From assembly GCF_012847335.1 (NCBI RefSeq), contig NZ_JABBDX010000001.1:186001-250000 (forward strand): a DNA stretch of 64,000 nt. Direction: 5' to 3'. The translations under genes were made by a program, and so were the position numbers. Shown in pieces: positions 17,223 to 26,585 of this stretch. The notes beneath the pieces are model-generated. The model ran no database searches. It was given only the letters and a program-made list of their open reading frames with translations, and was not told the DNA's origin. This DNA is from Psychrobacter sp. MF31 (GTDB taxonomy: Bacteria > Pseudomonadota > Gammaproteobacteria > Pseudomonadales > Moraxellaceae). Positions within the stretch are counted from its first letter, which is position 1; every line of letters starts with the position of its first letter.

Positions 17223-18533
17223 ATGCTGGCTTTCGTTATTTTTATTTTGACGCTGATTTTGGTCATTTGGCAACCGAAAGGCTTAGGAATTGGTTGGAGT
17301 GCATTAGGCGGTGCGCTGACAGCGCTGATTTTAGGCGTGGTTCAGTGGGCAGATGTGGGGGTAGTCTGGCAAATTGTTTGGGATGCCACCTTAACTTTTG
17401 TGGCGCTGATTATTATCTCACTGGTTTTGGATCAAGCAGGGTTTTTTGGTTGGGCGGCTTTGGTGGTGGTCAATTGCGCTCAAGGTCGCGGTCGATGGCT
17501 GTTTTGCATGATCGTGCTGTTGGGCGCGCTGATATCGGCGTTTTTTGCTAATGATGGGGCGGCGCTATTGTTAACGCCGATCGTTATTGCTATTTTACTT
17601 CGGTTGGAGTTTTCGCCTGCTGCCGCTTTAGCTTTTATTATCGCCACAGGATTTATCGCGGATACCGCAAGCTTGCCGTTCATCACTTCAAATTTGGTAA
17701 ATATTGTAAGCGCCAATTATTTTGGTATTGGTTTTGGGCGCTATGCTCAGGTGATGCTGCCGGTCAATATCGTCTCGGTGATGGCTACCCTTGTCGTGCT
17801 TTGGGCAGTCTATGGTCGAAAGCTTCCAAAACATTATCCCACAAGCAATCTGACCCCTCCTGAAACGGCGATTGTTGATCCGCTGGTGTTTAAAGCCGCT
17901 TTTCCGCTATTGACCGTATTGCTTATAGCATACTTTGCAACCGAGGCATTAGACGTTCCTATTGCTGTAGTGACGGGGATCGCAGCGCTGATCTTGCTTG
18001 CAGTGGCAAGTCGATTTTGGCAAAAAGGTCGCGGCGCTGTGATTTCGGTGAGCGAGATTTTGCGGCAAGCGCCTTGGCAAATCGTGTTGTTTTCCGTTGG
18101 GATGTATTTGGTCGTTTACGGTTTGGGAAATGCCGGATTAACGAGTTTCGGCGCGCAATTGTTAACTTGGCTTGGCACTCAAGGGGAAGTTGTGGCAACC
18201 TTGGGAACGGGATTTTTATCGGCTATTGTTGCCTCAGTCATGAACAATTTGCCATCAACGCTTGTGGGAGCGCTTGCGATAGATAGCGCTCAAGTTCCGG
18301 CGGCAACTCGAGAGCTGATGATCTATGCCAATGTCATCGGTAATGATTTGGGACCTAAATTTACCCCGATTGGCAGTTTGGCGACCTTGTTATGGCTGCA
18401 TGTGTTGTCAGAAAAAGGCGATCACATCAGTTGGGGTCAATATATGAAAGCAGGCTTGCTCATCACGCCGCCTATATTATTATTCACTTTGTTGGCATTG
18501 GTTTTTTGGCTTCCTGTGTTAAATATGGTTTAA
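17223..18533 (+). CDS. arsB: arsenite efflux permease ArsB
   Basis: Integral membrane protein of 436 residues with about 12 membrane segments, very close in pattern to ArsB: IWQPKGLGIGWSA near the start, LLGALISAFFANDGAALLL, FIADTASLPFITSNLVNIVSA, and LGPKFTPIGSLATLLWLHVLS near the end. It expels arsenite and antimonite. Separate arsA is absent, so it would act as a secondary carrier. Its partner arsC is immediately upstream. Confidence 0.97.
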   Translation: MLAFVIFILTLILVIWQPKGLGIGWSALGGALTALILGVVQWADVGVVWQIVWDATLTFVALIIISLVLDQAGFFGWAALVVVNCAQGRGRWLFCMIVLLGALISAFFANDGAALLLTPIVIAILLRLEFSPAAALAFIIATGFIADTASLPFITSNLVNIVSANYFGIGFGRYAQVMLPVNIVSVMATLVVLWAVYGRKLPKHYPTSNLTPPETAIVDPLVFKAAFPLLTVLLIAYFATEALDVPIAVVTGIAALILLAVASRFWQKGRGAVISVSEILRQAPWQIVLFSVGMYLVVYGLGNAGLTSFGAQLLTWLGTQGEVVATLGTGFLSAIVASVMNNLPSTLVGALAIDSAQVPAATRELMIYANVIGNDLGPKFTPIGSLATLLWLHVLSEKGDHISWGQYMKAGLLITPPILLFTLLALVFWLPVLNMV

Positions 18534-18567
18534 GCTTGACCATTTTGCCGTTGATCGCGCCTTGACG

Positions 18568-18597
18568 CTGACAATCGCTCATGGCATCGGTTATAAT
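18568..18597 (+). promoter_or_regulatory. rpiA promoter
   Basis: CTGACA at 18568-18573 and TATAAT at 18592-18597, separated by 18 bases, match a sigma-70 promoter. The -10 lies downstream of the point where the open frame begins (18581), which supports a later rpiA start. Confidence 0.6.
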
Positions 18598-18649
18598 AGC
18601 CGCAACGTTGACTTTTTATAATTTACCTTTATGTTGCCAAGGATTGATG

Positions 18650-19309
18650 ATGAGTGACCAAAATGCCCAAAAGCAAGCCGCCGCGAAGGCTGCGCTGCGC
18701 TATATTGAAGATGAGATGATTTTAGGGGTGGGTACGGGCAGTACGGTCAATTGCTTGATTGAGCTGTTGCCCCAAGTGAACCTAAAAGGCGCGGTGGCAA
18801 GCTCCAAAGTCACTGAGGATAAATTGCGAGCGCTTGGCATTGATATTATTGATTTAAACTTTGCCGGAACGCTTGATTTGTATATTGATGGCGCGGATGA
18901 AGTGAACGCTGATTTGCAGCTGATCAAAGGCGGCGGCGGGGCGCTCACCCGTGAAAAAATCGTCGCGGCAGCATCAAATAAGTTTGTTTGCATGGTGGAT
19001 GCCAGCAAATCTGTTGAGGTGTTAGGTCGCGCCTTTCCGGTTCCGATTGAAGTGTTGCCGCAAGCGCGCTCGTATGTCGCTCGGCAATTAGTTGAGCTTG
19101 GCGGCGAGCCGGTTTACCGTGAAGGGTTTGTCACCGATTATGGCAACTTGATTTTGGACACGTATGACTTAGATGTCAGTAACCCAATTGCTCTTGAGCA
19201 AACATTAAATAATATCGTTGGCGTGGTTTGCAATGGCATTTTTGCTGCCAATCAAGCCGATGTGTTGTTAAAGGCAAGCTCGGCAGGCGTTGAAACAATT
19301 TTGCGTTAG
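18650..19309 (+). CDS. rpiA: ribose-5-phosphate isomerase A
   Basis: Interconverts ribose-5-phosphate and ribulose-5-phosphate in the pentose phosphate pathway. Motifs: [12 protein letters not shown] near the start, DGADEVN with catalytic Asp residues, and [12 protein letters not shown] with the catalytic Lys and Glu. The frame opens at 18581, but the ATG at 18650 is chosen because AAGGA lies 6 bases before it and a promoter lies inside the upstream part. That gives 219 residues, the usual RpiA length. Confidence 0.97.
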   Translation: MSDQNAQKQAAAKAALRYIEDEMILGVGTGSTVNCLIELLPQVNLKGAVASSKVTEDKLRALGIDIIDLNFAGTLDLYIDGADEVNADLQLIKGGGGALTREKIVAAASNKFVCMVDASKSVEVLGRAFPVPIEVLPQARSYVARQLVELGGEPVYREGFVTDYGNLILDTYDLDVSNPIALEQTLNNIVGVVCNGIFAANQADVLLKASSAGVETILR

Positions 19310-19333
19310 TTTTGTTGAAATAGCTTTAACAAT

Positions 19334-19365
19334 AAAAAAGCAGCCTATAAATTTGCTGCTTTTTT
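19334..19365. terminator. bidirectional terminator between rpiA and argF
   Basis: Perfect 11-bp inverted repeat (AAAAAAGCAGC / GCTGCTTTTTT) with a 10-base loop, between convergent genes. Confidence 0.9.
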
Positions 19366-19392
19366 ATTTGCTTGTTTTTTAAACAGTAGTAA

Positions 19393-20313
19393 TTAAGCCA
19401 GCTTAATCTTATCTTTAAGCAAAAATTCCATCAGTGCTTTTTGCGCATGAAGGCGGTTTTCGGCTTCATCCCAAACGACTGATCGCGGGTCATCAAGCAT
19501 ATCAAACGAGATTTCTTCACCGCGGTGGGCAGGCAAGCAGTGCATAAATAGCGCATCCGGCGCGGCTTTATCAAGCAGTGATGGCGTCACTTGATATGGC
19601 GCAAATCGGCGCGCCCTTGTTAGTTGCTCAGATTCTTGACCCATACTTGCCCAAACGTCAGTGACAATAAGGTTGGAATCTTTTGCCGCGTCCTGAACAT
19701 TTTCAACCCAGCTGACGCAATGCGAAAAGCGCTTCATGAGATCAGGATCCGGCTCAAAGCCATAGGGCGCTGCTACTCGAAGCTCAAAGCCAAACTGATT
19801 TGCCGCTTGCATGTAAGAGGCACACATATTATTGCCATCGCCCACCCAAGTGACGATTTTGTTTTCGATGCTGCCGCGATGCTCATAAAAGGTCTGCATG
19901 TCAGCCAGCAATTGGCAAGGGTGAAACTCATCGGTGAGCGCATTGATAATAGGAACGCTTGAATATTTGGCAAAGGTTTCGACTTTTTCATGCTCAAAGG
20001 TGCGAATCATGATGATGTCCACCATGCTTGAAATCACCCGCGCGGAGTCCTCAAGCGGCTCACCGCGACCAAGCTGAGTGTCTTTTGGGGATAAAAAAAT
20101 AGCCTGACCGCCAAATTGACCCATTCCCGTTTCAAAAGAGATGCGCGTTCGGGTAGAGGATTTCTCAAAGATCATGCCAAGCGTTCGACCAACAAACGGC
20201 TGATAAATCTCGCCTGCATGCTGCATTTTGCGCAGCTCACAGGCGCGGTGGATCAAATCTTGCAGTTCAGTTTTGGATAAATCGGATAAAGTCAAAAAGT
20301 GGCGCAAACTCAT
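19393..20313 (-). CDS. argF: ornithine carbamoyltransferase
   Basis: Makes citrulline from ornithine and carbamoyl phosphate in arginine synthesis. The carbamoyl-phosphate site is present ([10 protein letters not shown]), with HPCQLLAD and the ornithine loop [10 protein letters not shown]. The protein has 306 residues. An in-frame TTG at 20331 is possible, but the ATG at 20313 has AGGA 5 bases upstream and gives the canonical MSLRHFLTL start. It has no linked arg genes. Confidence 0.97.
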   Translation of the reverse strand: MSLRHFLTLSDLSKTELQDLIHRACELRKMQHAGEIYQPFVGRTLGMIFEKSSTRTRISFETGMGQFGGQAIFLSPKDTQLGRGEPLEDSARVISSMVDIIMIRTFEHEKVETFAKYSSVPIINALTDEFHPCQLLADMQTFYEHRGSIENKIVTWVGDGNNMCASYMQAANQFGFELRVAAPYGFEPDPDLMKRFSHCVSWVENVQDAAKDSNLIVTDVWASMGQESEQLTRARRFAPYQVTPSLLDKAAPDALFMHCLPAHRGEEISFDMLDDPRSVVWDEAENRLHAQKALMEFLLKDKIKLA

Positions 20314-20487
20314 AGCAGTCCTAGCAATCAAGCTCAGTCAAAAAAACGTCATCCCTTAGCCGCGCTGATTGTTGGCTTTTGAAAGTTGACGACAAACTTT
20401 TAGTATAGCGCAATTCATCGCAATGTAAACGCCCAATTTTGGTAAAGTCAAGCGGGGTAACTTTGCGTGTCGAAGCTCATATTTGGC

Positions 20488-21606
20488 TTAAGCGCTGGCT
20501 GCCAATCGGGTTGGTCGGCGGCTAAGCCTGCAAAGCAGCTCATAGCTGATGGTGTCGGCAAACCCTGCGACCTCATCGATATGCGGCTGCTGCCCCCAAA
20601 GTACCACGAGGCTATCAAGCGCGATGCTTTGGGTAATATGACTGACATCAATCACCATCATATCCATCGCTACCCGACCGACAATCGGGCACAAATAGCG
20701 CTGATTATCAAAGCTATTATGCAAGCAAACCACCGCATTGCTGCTGATACCGCGCGGATAGCCGTCGCCATAACCAATGCTGACCAGTGCCACGTTGGTG
20801 TCTTGATTAGCAACAAATCGGCTGCCATAACCGATGCCTTCGCCTTGGTAGATGGTTCGTAGCGCCATGATTTTTGCGCTAAATTCCATGACAGGTTTTA
20901 AGTTAAGCTCAGCCGCGCTTTGGTCAGTGACCGGCGAGCTGCCATAAAGCATGATTCCAGGGCGAACCCAGTCAAAATGATAAGGGGCAAAGTTAATAAT
21001 CCCTGCAGAATTGCAAAGTGAGCCTTGGATATCGGGGTGGATATGGGTTTTTAAATAGGCAAGCATTTTGCAAAAGCGTCTGATTTGCTGAGCGTTCAGC
21101 GGATTTTGAACGCTATCGGCATTGGCAAAATGTGTCGTCAATACCAAGCGGTAACCGGCGTTATTTAGCTTAGTGGCAGCATCAATGATGTCGGCTTCAT
21201 TGAATCCTAAGCGGTTCATTCCGGTATTAAATTTAAGCCAAACAGTTTGCGACTTGCTATTGGGCTTGGGCAAAACCTTAAGCGCCCAATCAAGCTGAGA
21301 GTGATGATGAATAACGCAGCAGCATTCAAAATCAAGCGCTTGTTGCCATTCATTAAAACAAAACACGCCCTCAATCAACGTGATAACTTTTGACCAGCCA
21401 AGCGCTCGCGCCTCCTTTGCCTCATTAAAGGTTGCCACCCCAATGCCGTCTGCCGATTGCAGCGCCGGTAGCGCCGCCGCTACGCCATGACCATAAGCAT
21501 CGGCTTTGACCATAGCAAGCACCCGCGAGCTTGGCGCGCGCTTTTTGACTTCACTTAAGTTGTGGGATAAGGCAGCAGAATCAATGGTGACGGTGGCAGT
21601 GCGCAT
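20488..21606 (-). CDS. alr: alanine racemase
   Basis: PLP enzyme that makes D-alanine for peptidoglycan. The Schiff-base Lys34 lies in VKADAYGHG, and the conserved Tyr region reads GEGIGYGSRF. Length is 372 residues. It lies downstream of dnaB on the same strand with a gap of about 130 bases; dnaB-alr order is common in gammaproteobacteria, so co-transcription is plausible. Confidence 0.97.
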   Translation of the reverse strand: MRTATVTIDSAALSHNLSEVKKRAPSSRVLAMVKADAYGHGVAAALPALQSADGIGVATFNEAKEARALGWSKVITLIEGVFCFNEWQQALDFECCCVIHHHSQLDWALKVLPKPNSKSQTVWLKFNTGMNRLGFNEADIIDAATKLNNAGYRLVLTTHFANADSVQNPLNAQQIRRFCKMLAYLKTHIHPDIQGSLCNSAGIINFAPYHFDWVRPGIMLYGSSPVTDQSAAELNLKPVMEFSAKIMALRTIYQGEGIGYGSRFVANQDTNVALVSIGYGDGYPRGISSNAVVCLHNSFDNQRYLCPIVGRVAMDMMVIDVSHITQSIALDSLVVLWGQQPHIDEVAGFADTISYELLCRLSRRPTRLAASA

Positions 21607-21735
21607 AGTTCACTTCTTATTAATTGGGGCAAATCAGGCGTCAAAGCGCTGACCTATCAGCGCAATTTACCATCCTGAGCGTTGAGGTTAAAGATCATGG
21701 GACGAAAAATTTTATAAAAATAAGTCATTACCGCT

Positions 21736-23136
21736 TTATTCATCATCAAAATTTGCGCTTTGATAATGCTCAGGGGTTAAGTTACTAAAGCGAGTAAATT
21801 GCCCCTCAAAGGACAAGCGAACCGTACCAATAGGACCATTTCGCTGCTTGCCAATGATGATTTCAGCAACGCCTTTTTGCTCAGAGTTTTCGTTATAAAC
21901 TTCATCGCGGTAAATAAACATGATCAAATCCGCATCTTGCTCAATTGCGCCGGACTCGCGCAAATCGGACATGATCGGGCGCTTATTGGGGCGGTTCTCA
22001 AGGCTTCGGTTCAGCTGAGATAACGCAATGACCGGACACTCAAGCTCGCGGGCAAGCGCTTTTAAGCTTCGTGAGATTTCAGAAATCTCGCCAACGCGGT
22101 TGCCATCAAGGCTTGGCACTTTCATCAGTTGCAAATAATCGACGATAATAGCGCCGATTCTGCCATCATGATTTTTGGCAATTCGGCGGCAGCGTGATCG
22201 CAGCTCAGAGGGCGGTAGCGCCGTGCTGTCATCGATATATAAATGTTTGGATTGCAAATGCTGAATGGCATTCATCATTTTTGCCCATTCATCCTCGCTC
22301 ATTTGCCCTGATCGCAGATGCGATTGGTTAATCGCGCCCCAAGAGGACAATAGCCGCATCACGATAGATTCAGCGGGCATTTCCATCGAAAACACCACCA
22401 CCGGCAAATCTTCATTGAACAAAACGCTTTCGGCTAAGTTCATCGCAAACGTTGTTTTTCCCATTGAGGGACGCGCCGCCACAATCACCAAATCGCCTTT
22501 TTGTAGCCCTTGGGTTTTGTTGTTGAGCTCAGCAAAGGGCGTTTGTAAGCCGATCAGACCAAACGGATTGGCTTTGAGTTCTTGAATTTGATCAATAACG
22601 TTAGTGAGCACCGTTGTCACCCCAACAGGACCTCGCTGCTCGGCGCGTTTGTTGTGCTGCTCATTGATGCTAAATACGGATGCCTCAACGCTGTCTAAAA
22701 TGTCGCTGACGCTGCGATCTTTTGGATTGTAAGCCAAGCTTAACATCTCGTTGCCCGTAGTGATCAGCTGACGCAAGGTGGATAACTCGCGAACCCTTTG
22801 CGCATACGCGGTCAGGTTAAATAACGTTGCCGGACTTTGGCTTAAAATGTCCGCCAAATAACTGTCGCCGCCTGCCAGCTTGAGTAATTTTTGACCTTCA
22901 AGCCAATCGTGAACCATTACCGTATCATAAGGCTCATTGACCGCCGCTAAGTGCATAATTGCGGCAAAAATATGCTGATGGCGCGCGGCATAAAAGTCAT
23001 CTTTGGTCACGATATCCGCAATTTTATCAAACGATTCCTCAATGCTCATCAAGGAGGCAAGGAGCGCCTTTTCAATATCAATATTGTGCGGTGGCTGCTG
23101 ACTTAGTAAGTCCTCAGAAGTGGTTTTGTCGGTCAT
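21736..23136 (-). CDS. dnaB: replicative DNA helicase DnaB
   Basis: Hexameric 5'-3' helicase of the replisome (466 aa from the chosen start). An N-terminal DnaG-binding domain begins with PHNIDIEKALLASLM, and the RecA-like C-terminal domain carries the Walker A (ARPSMGKTT), the IIVDYLQLM Walker B, LSQLNRSLENR, and the arginine-finger region near IGKQRNGPIG. The frame extends to a TTG at 23172, but the ATG at 23136 gives the normal N-terminus. No intein is present in the P-loop region. Confidence 0.96.
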   Translation of the reverse strand: MTDKTTSEDLLSQQPPHNIDIEKALLASLMSIEESFDKIADIVTKDDFYAARHQHIFAAIMHLAAVNEPYDTVMVHDWLEGQKLLKLAGGDSYLADILSQSPATLFNLTAYAQRVRELSTLRQLITTGNEMLSLAYNPKDRSVSDILDSVEASVFSINEQHNKRAEQRGPVGVTTVLTNVIDQIQELKANPFGLIGLQTPFAELNNKTQGLQKGDLVIVAARPSMGKTTFAMNLAESVLFNEDLPVVVFSMEMPAESIVMRLLSSWGAINQSHLRSGQMSEDEWAKMMNAIQHLQSKHLYIDDSTALPPSELRSRCRRIAKNHDGRIGAIIVDYLQLMKVPSLDGNRVGEISEISRSLKALARELECPVIALSQLNRSLENRPNKRPIMSDLRESGAIEQDADLIMFIYRDEVYNENSEQKGVAEIIIGKQRNGPIGTVRLSFEGQFTRFSNLTPEHYQSANFDDE

Positions 23137-23425
23137 AATGGCGCAATCTTTTCTCAAAATTTTAGGTCGCAAGATAACCTAAATGTATACGATTTTCTTA
23201 AATTTTGATGTTACAATCAAAAGCACAAGTTTAGCACAGTCTTCGCTTTTTAAAATTAGGATTTATCAAGCATTACATAATTTTTGCTAAGAATTTTGAT
23301 TAAAATAGTAAGTAATTTATTGATATTTTTGATAAAATTTGAATTTTTTAAATTATTATAAAAAATATAATGTTATTGATTTTAACTTTTCCACAACTTT
23401 TTACTGATTAAAATAAGGTCAACTT

Positions 23426-24490
23426 ATGCCGCCGTTACCATTATTGATTACCACAGGAGAGCCTGCCGGAATCGGCATGGATATCGTATTACAGCTTGCT
23501 GATTCTGGGCAACTAAAAACGGTCAATCGCCCGATTTGGGTGACGGCAGATGGGCTTGCTATGGAAGAGCGTGCGGCGCAATTGATGGCAAAAGGCGTGT
23601 TGTCAAGAAAGCCCATTTGGCAAACAGTTAATTTAAATGTCGCGCCTGCATTTGATGACTTTAATCGTATTGGCGCGGCTGATTGCGATTTTATCTTATT
23701 AAATGTTCCGGTTGCCGCGCCCGTTGTTGCTGGCATGATCAATATTAATAATGCCAAAATGGTGCTGCGTCAGCTTGAATTGGCGCATACCTTAGCGGCA
23801 AACAAACAAGTGGCGGCTATCGTCACAGGCCCTTTACAAAAGTCAGCGCTGATCGATGCTGGCATTAAGCTGCTTGATGGCACGATGTTCAGCGGTCATA
23901 CCGAGTTTTTTATGCAGCAAAGCGGTTGCCAAAAAGTGGTGATGATGCTTGCCAACCAAGCGATGAAAGTGGCGCTGGTAACAACGCATTTGGCGCTCAA
24001 AGATGTGCCGTTTGCCATTACTAAAGACAACGTTCGCCAAACCGTTCAGATCGTTCTTGACGACATGCAGCGCAAATTTGGGCTACTGCGACCGCGCGTT
24101 TTGGTTTGTGGTCTGAACCCGCACGCAGGCGAGGGCGGTCATTTGGGTGTTGAGGAGATTGACACCATCAATCCAGTATTGCAGCAATTTATCGAGGCAG
24201 GTGCGGATATCTCCCTTGCTATGCCTGCTGATACTTTATTTACGCCGCGCCATTTAAGCAACTGTGATGTGGTGATTGCGATGTATCACGATCAAGGATT
24301 GCCGGTGCTCAAATCACATGGCTTTGGCGATACTGTGAACTTAACCTTGGGACTGCCGTATATTCGCACCTCAGTTGACCACGGAACGGCGCTTGATTTG
24401 GCAGGTCAGGGCAATGCAAGTGCCACCAGCTTATATCAAGCCTTAAAGATGGCAGACGAGATGGCAAGTAAAAGTATAAGCTTGGTTTAG
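23426..24490 (+). CDS. pdxA: 4-hydroxythreonine-4-phosphate dehydrogenase
   Basis: Step of the DXP-dependent pyridoxal phosphate pathway. Motifs: TTGEPAGIG near the start, VTGPLQKSAL, GHTEFF, NPHAGEGG and the metal-site MYHDQGLP, all intact. It has 354 residues, slightly longer than the 330 typical, mostly by small insertions. It is preceded by a very AT-rich 289-base spacer after the divergent dnaB. rsmA and apaH follow, the same order as in many gammaproteobacteria. Confidence 0.96.
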   Translation: MPPLPLLITTGEPAGIGMDIVLQLADSGQLKTVNRPIWVTADGLAMEERAAQLMAKGVLSRKPIWQTVNLNVAPAFDDFNRIGAADCDFILLNVPVAAPVVAGMININNAKMVLRQLELAHTLAANKQVAAIVTGPLQKSALIDAGIKLLDGTMFSGHTEFFMQQSGCQKVVMMLANQAMKVALVTTHLALKDVPFAITKDNVRQTVQIVLDDMQRKFGLLRPRVLVCGLNPHAGEGGHLGVEEIDTINPVLQQFIEAGADISLAMPADTLFTPRHLSNCDVVIAMYHDQGLPVLKSHGFGDTVNLTLGLPYIRTSVDHGTALDLAGQGNASATSLYQALKMADEMASKSISLV

Positions 24491-24548
24491 TGTGATTGAG
24501 CATCGCTTTTGAGCGACCCCAATCGTCGTCACTGTCAACGGTAAGCTG

Positions 24549-24557
24549 TGATATACT
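24549..24557 (+). promoter_or_regulatory. possible extended -10 promoter of rsmA
   Basis: TGATATACT fits an extended -10 element; the -35 is poor. It lies in the 185-base gap between pdxA and rsmA. Motif-only support. Confidence 0.4.
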
Positions 24558-24675
24558 ACGCGGCTTCTAGCAAAAAGCGGCTGATTTAGTTTGAACGGAT
24601 GAACGGCTATTGTAGTTTCAAAAAGTTTTAACCTTCAGCTCACTATTTATTTTGGCAACTTAAAAAAGATCAGTT

Positions 24676-25545
24676 ATGAGTCATCCCACTTTTGATTCCC
24701 AATCGCTAAAACAAAGCCTGAAAGCGGCAAAGCATCAGCCGCGAAAGCGCTTTGGTCAAAACTTTTTACATGACAGCAGCATCATTCGCCAAATCGTGGA
24801 CAGCATTCATTTAAACCGCGATGACAATTTGGTAGAAATTGGTCCTGGAATGGGCGCGCTGACCGAGCCATTATTGGCAGAAGTGGATGCGATGACGGTC
24901 GTTGAGCTTGATCGCGATTTGGCAGACAGCTTGCGAATTCGTATTGGCGCCAATAGCCATCCTAATTTTACCATCATCAAAGCCAATGCGCTGGCGGTCG
25001 ATTTTAGCGAGCTTGCCAAAGATCGTGGTCGCTTGCGTGTGGTGGGAAATCTGCCGTATAACATTTCAACGCCGATTTTATTTCATTTGTTAAGCTTTGC
25101 CAGTAGCATTCAAGATATGCATTTTATGCTACAAAAAGAAGTGGTTGAGCGCATTACCGCAGACGTTGGCAGTAAAACTTACGGCAGATTGTCGGTGATT
25201 ATTCAATATTATTGCGAAACGGAGTATTTATTAACCGTGCCAAGAGGCGCGTTTAACCCGCCGCCGAAAGTGACCAGCGCCGTATTTCGATTAACGCCTT
25301 TTCAAGACAAGCCGATTTGTGCGGAAGATGAGACGCTATTTGCTTTAATCGTTAGAGAAGCCTTTAATCACCGCAGAAAAACGCTGCGAGCGATTTTTAA
25401 AGGCTCATCCCTTTTACCAACGCTTGGCGATGATGATTTTGCTGCCTGCCAAATTGATCCGCAGGCGCGACCAGAAACGCTTGCCGTTCGCGATTTTGTA
25501 ACACTGAGCAATCATGTTCAACAGTTGCAAAAAACGCTTGAATAA
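24676..25545 (+). CDS. rsmA: 16S rRNA dimethyladenosine transferase
   Basis: Dimethylates A1518 and A1519 in 16S rRNA (the kasugamycin target). Motifs: [11 protein letters not shown] start, SAM-binding [15 protein letters not shown], the acidic strand VVELDRD, catalytic NLPYNIST and the PPPKVTSAV element. 289 residues. pdxA-rsmA-apaH all read in the same direction, though the gaps of 185 and 134 bases allow separate promoters. Confidence 0.97.
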   Translation: MSHPTFDSQSLKQSLKAAKHQPRKRFGQNFLHDSSIIRQIVDSIHLNRDDNLVEIGPGMGALTEPLLAEVDAMTVVELDRDLADSLRIRIGANSHPNFTIIKANALAVDFSELAKDRGRLRVVGNLPYNISTPILFHLLSFASSIQDMHFMLQKEVVERITADVGSKTYGRLSVIIQYYCETEYLLTVPRGAFNPPPKVTSAVFRLTPFQDKPICAEDETLFALIVREAFNHRRKTLRAIFKGSSLLPTLGDDDFAACQIDPQARPETLAVRDFVTLSNHVQQLQKTLE

Positions 25546-25679
25546 CCTTTGGTTTAAAATATCACGCTCCTAAAAGTTAGCGTGGTAAACCATCCGCCGT
25601 TTTCATAAACGGGTATCAAGGTCAAAAAGCGGTAAACGTTTGCCGCTTGATAAAAGTTTCGCTGTTAAATTGAGAGATT

Positions 25680-26531
25680 ATGAGTTTTCGTCATCAATAC
25701 GTTATTGGAGATTTACAAGGTTGTCACGCCGCTTATCAGCAGTTATTAGCAAGCTTGGAGTTTGACCCTGCTCAAGATAAGCTTTGGTTTGCAGGTGATT
25801 TAGTGGCTCGCGGTGAGGATTCGCTCAATACCCTTCGCGATGTCAAAGCGCTTTGTGAGCAGGGCGCAGCGGCAACCGTGCTTGGCAATCACGATTTAAA
25901 TTTGATTGCCGTTTGGCGCGGTGCGACCAAAATCCGTAAAAAAGACAAAACGGCGCCAATATTTTTAGCCGAGGATTGCGATGAGCTGCTCAACTGGCTT
26001 CGCCATCAGCCCATAATGGCGTACCCTGATGATAAAACGGTCTTGGTTCATGCCGGAATTCCGCCCAACTGGACACTTGATGAGGCGGAAGGCTATGCTC
26101 GGCAGTTGGAAGCTCAGCTAAAAAGCAGCCTTAATCAACTCGATCGCTTATTGCCGCATTTGTATAGCAAAACAGCGGATGAGTGGTCAAAAAATATTAA
26201 CGGTTTTACCAAAATGCGCGCCATCGCCAACTATTTTACCCGAATGCGCCTTTGCAAAGCTGACGGCACGCTTGAGTTTAGTTTTGATTCAAGTCTTGAT
26301 GATGCCATGCCCAAAGACTTTTTGCCGTGGTTTGAATGGCAAGTGCCGCGCTCGCGCAAGATTTTATTTGGTCATTGGGCGGCGCTCAAAGCCAAAGTTG
26401 ATTTGCCAACGGCGCGCGCTTTGGATGGCGGCTGCGTTTGGGGCAATTATTTGGTGGCTTATCGCCTAGAAGATGAAAAAACCATCACCTCAAGCGCCAA
26501 ATGCCCAAAACCGCGAACCAATAAACACTAA
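25680..26531 (+). CDS. apaH: symmetrical bis(5'-nucleosyl)-tetraphosphatase
   Basis: Hydrolyses Ap4A to two ADP and acts on Np4-capped RNA. The metallophosphatase motifs are intact: IGDLQGC, FAGDLVARGEDS, LGNHDLN and LVHAGIPP, with GHWAAL near the end. 283 residues. The transcript ends at a hairpin that overlaps the last codons of the convergent downstream gene. Confidence 0.96.
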   Translation: MSFRHQYVIGDLQGCHAAYQQLLASLEFDPAQDKLWFAGDLVARGEDSLNTLRDVKALCEQGAAATVLGNHDLNLIAVWRGATKIRKKDKTAPIFLAEDCDELLNWLRHQPIMAYPDDKTVLVHAGIPPNWTLDEAEGYARQLEAQLKSSLNQLDRLLPHLYSKTADEWSKNINGFTKMRAIANYFTRMRLCKADGTLEFSFDSSLDDAMPKDFLPWFEWQVPRSRKILFGHWAALKAKVDLPTARALDGGCVWGNYLVAYRLEDEKTITSSAKCPKPRTNKH

Positions 26532-26543
26532 GATCATCATAAA

Positions 26544-26585
26544 CCGCCATCTTGCTGATTAATCAGGAAGATTTGGCGGCTTTTT
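26544..26585 (+). terminator. apaH terminator overlapping the 3' end of the convergent gene
   Basis: CCGCC (26544-26548) pairs with GGCGG (26575-26579), enclosing a longer imperfect stem around CTGATTAATCAG, followed by T5. The right arm lies within the final codons of the minus-strand gene that ends at 26559. Confidence 0.65.
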
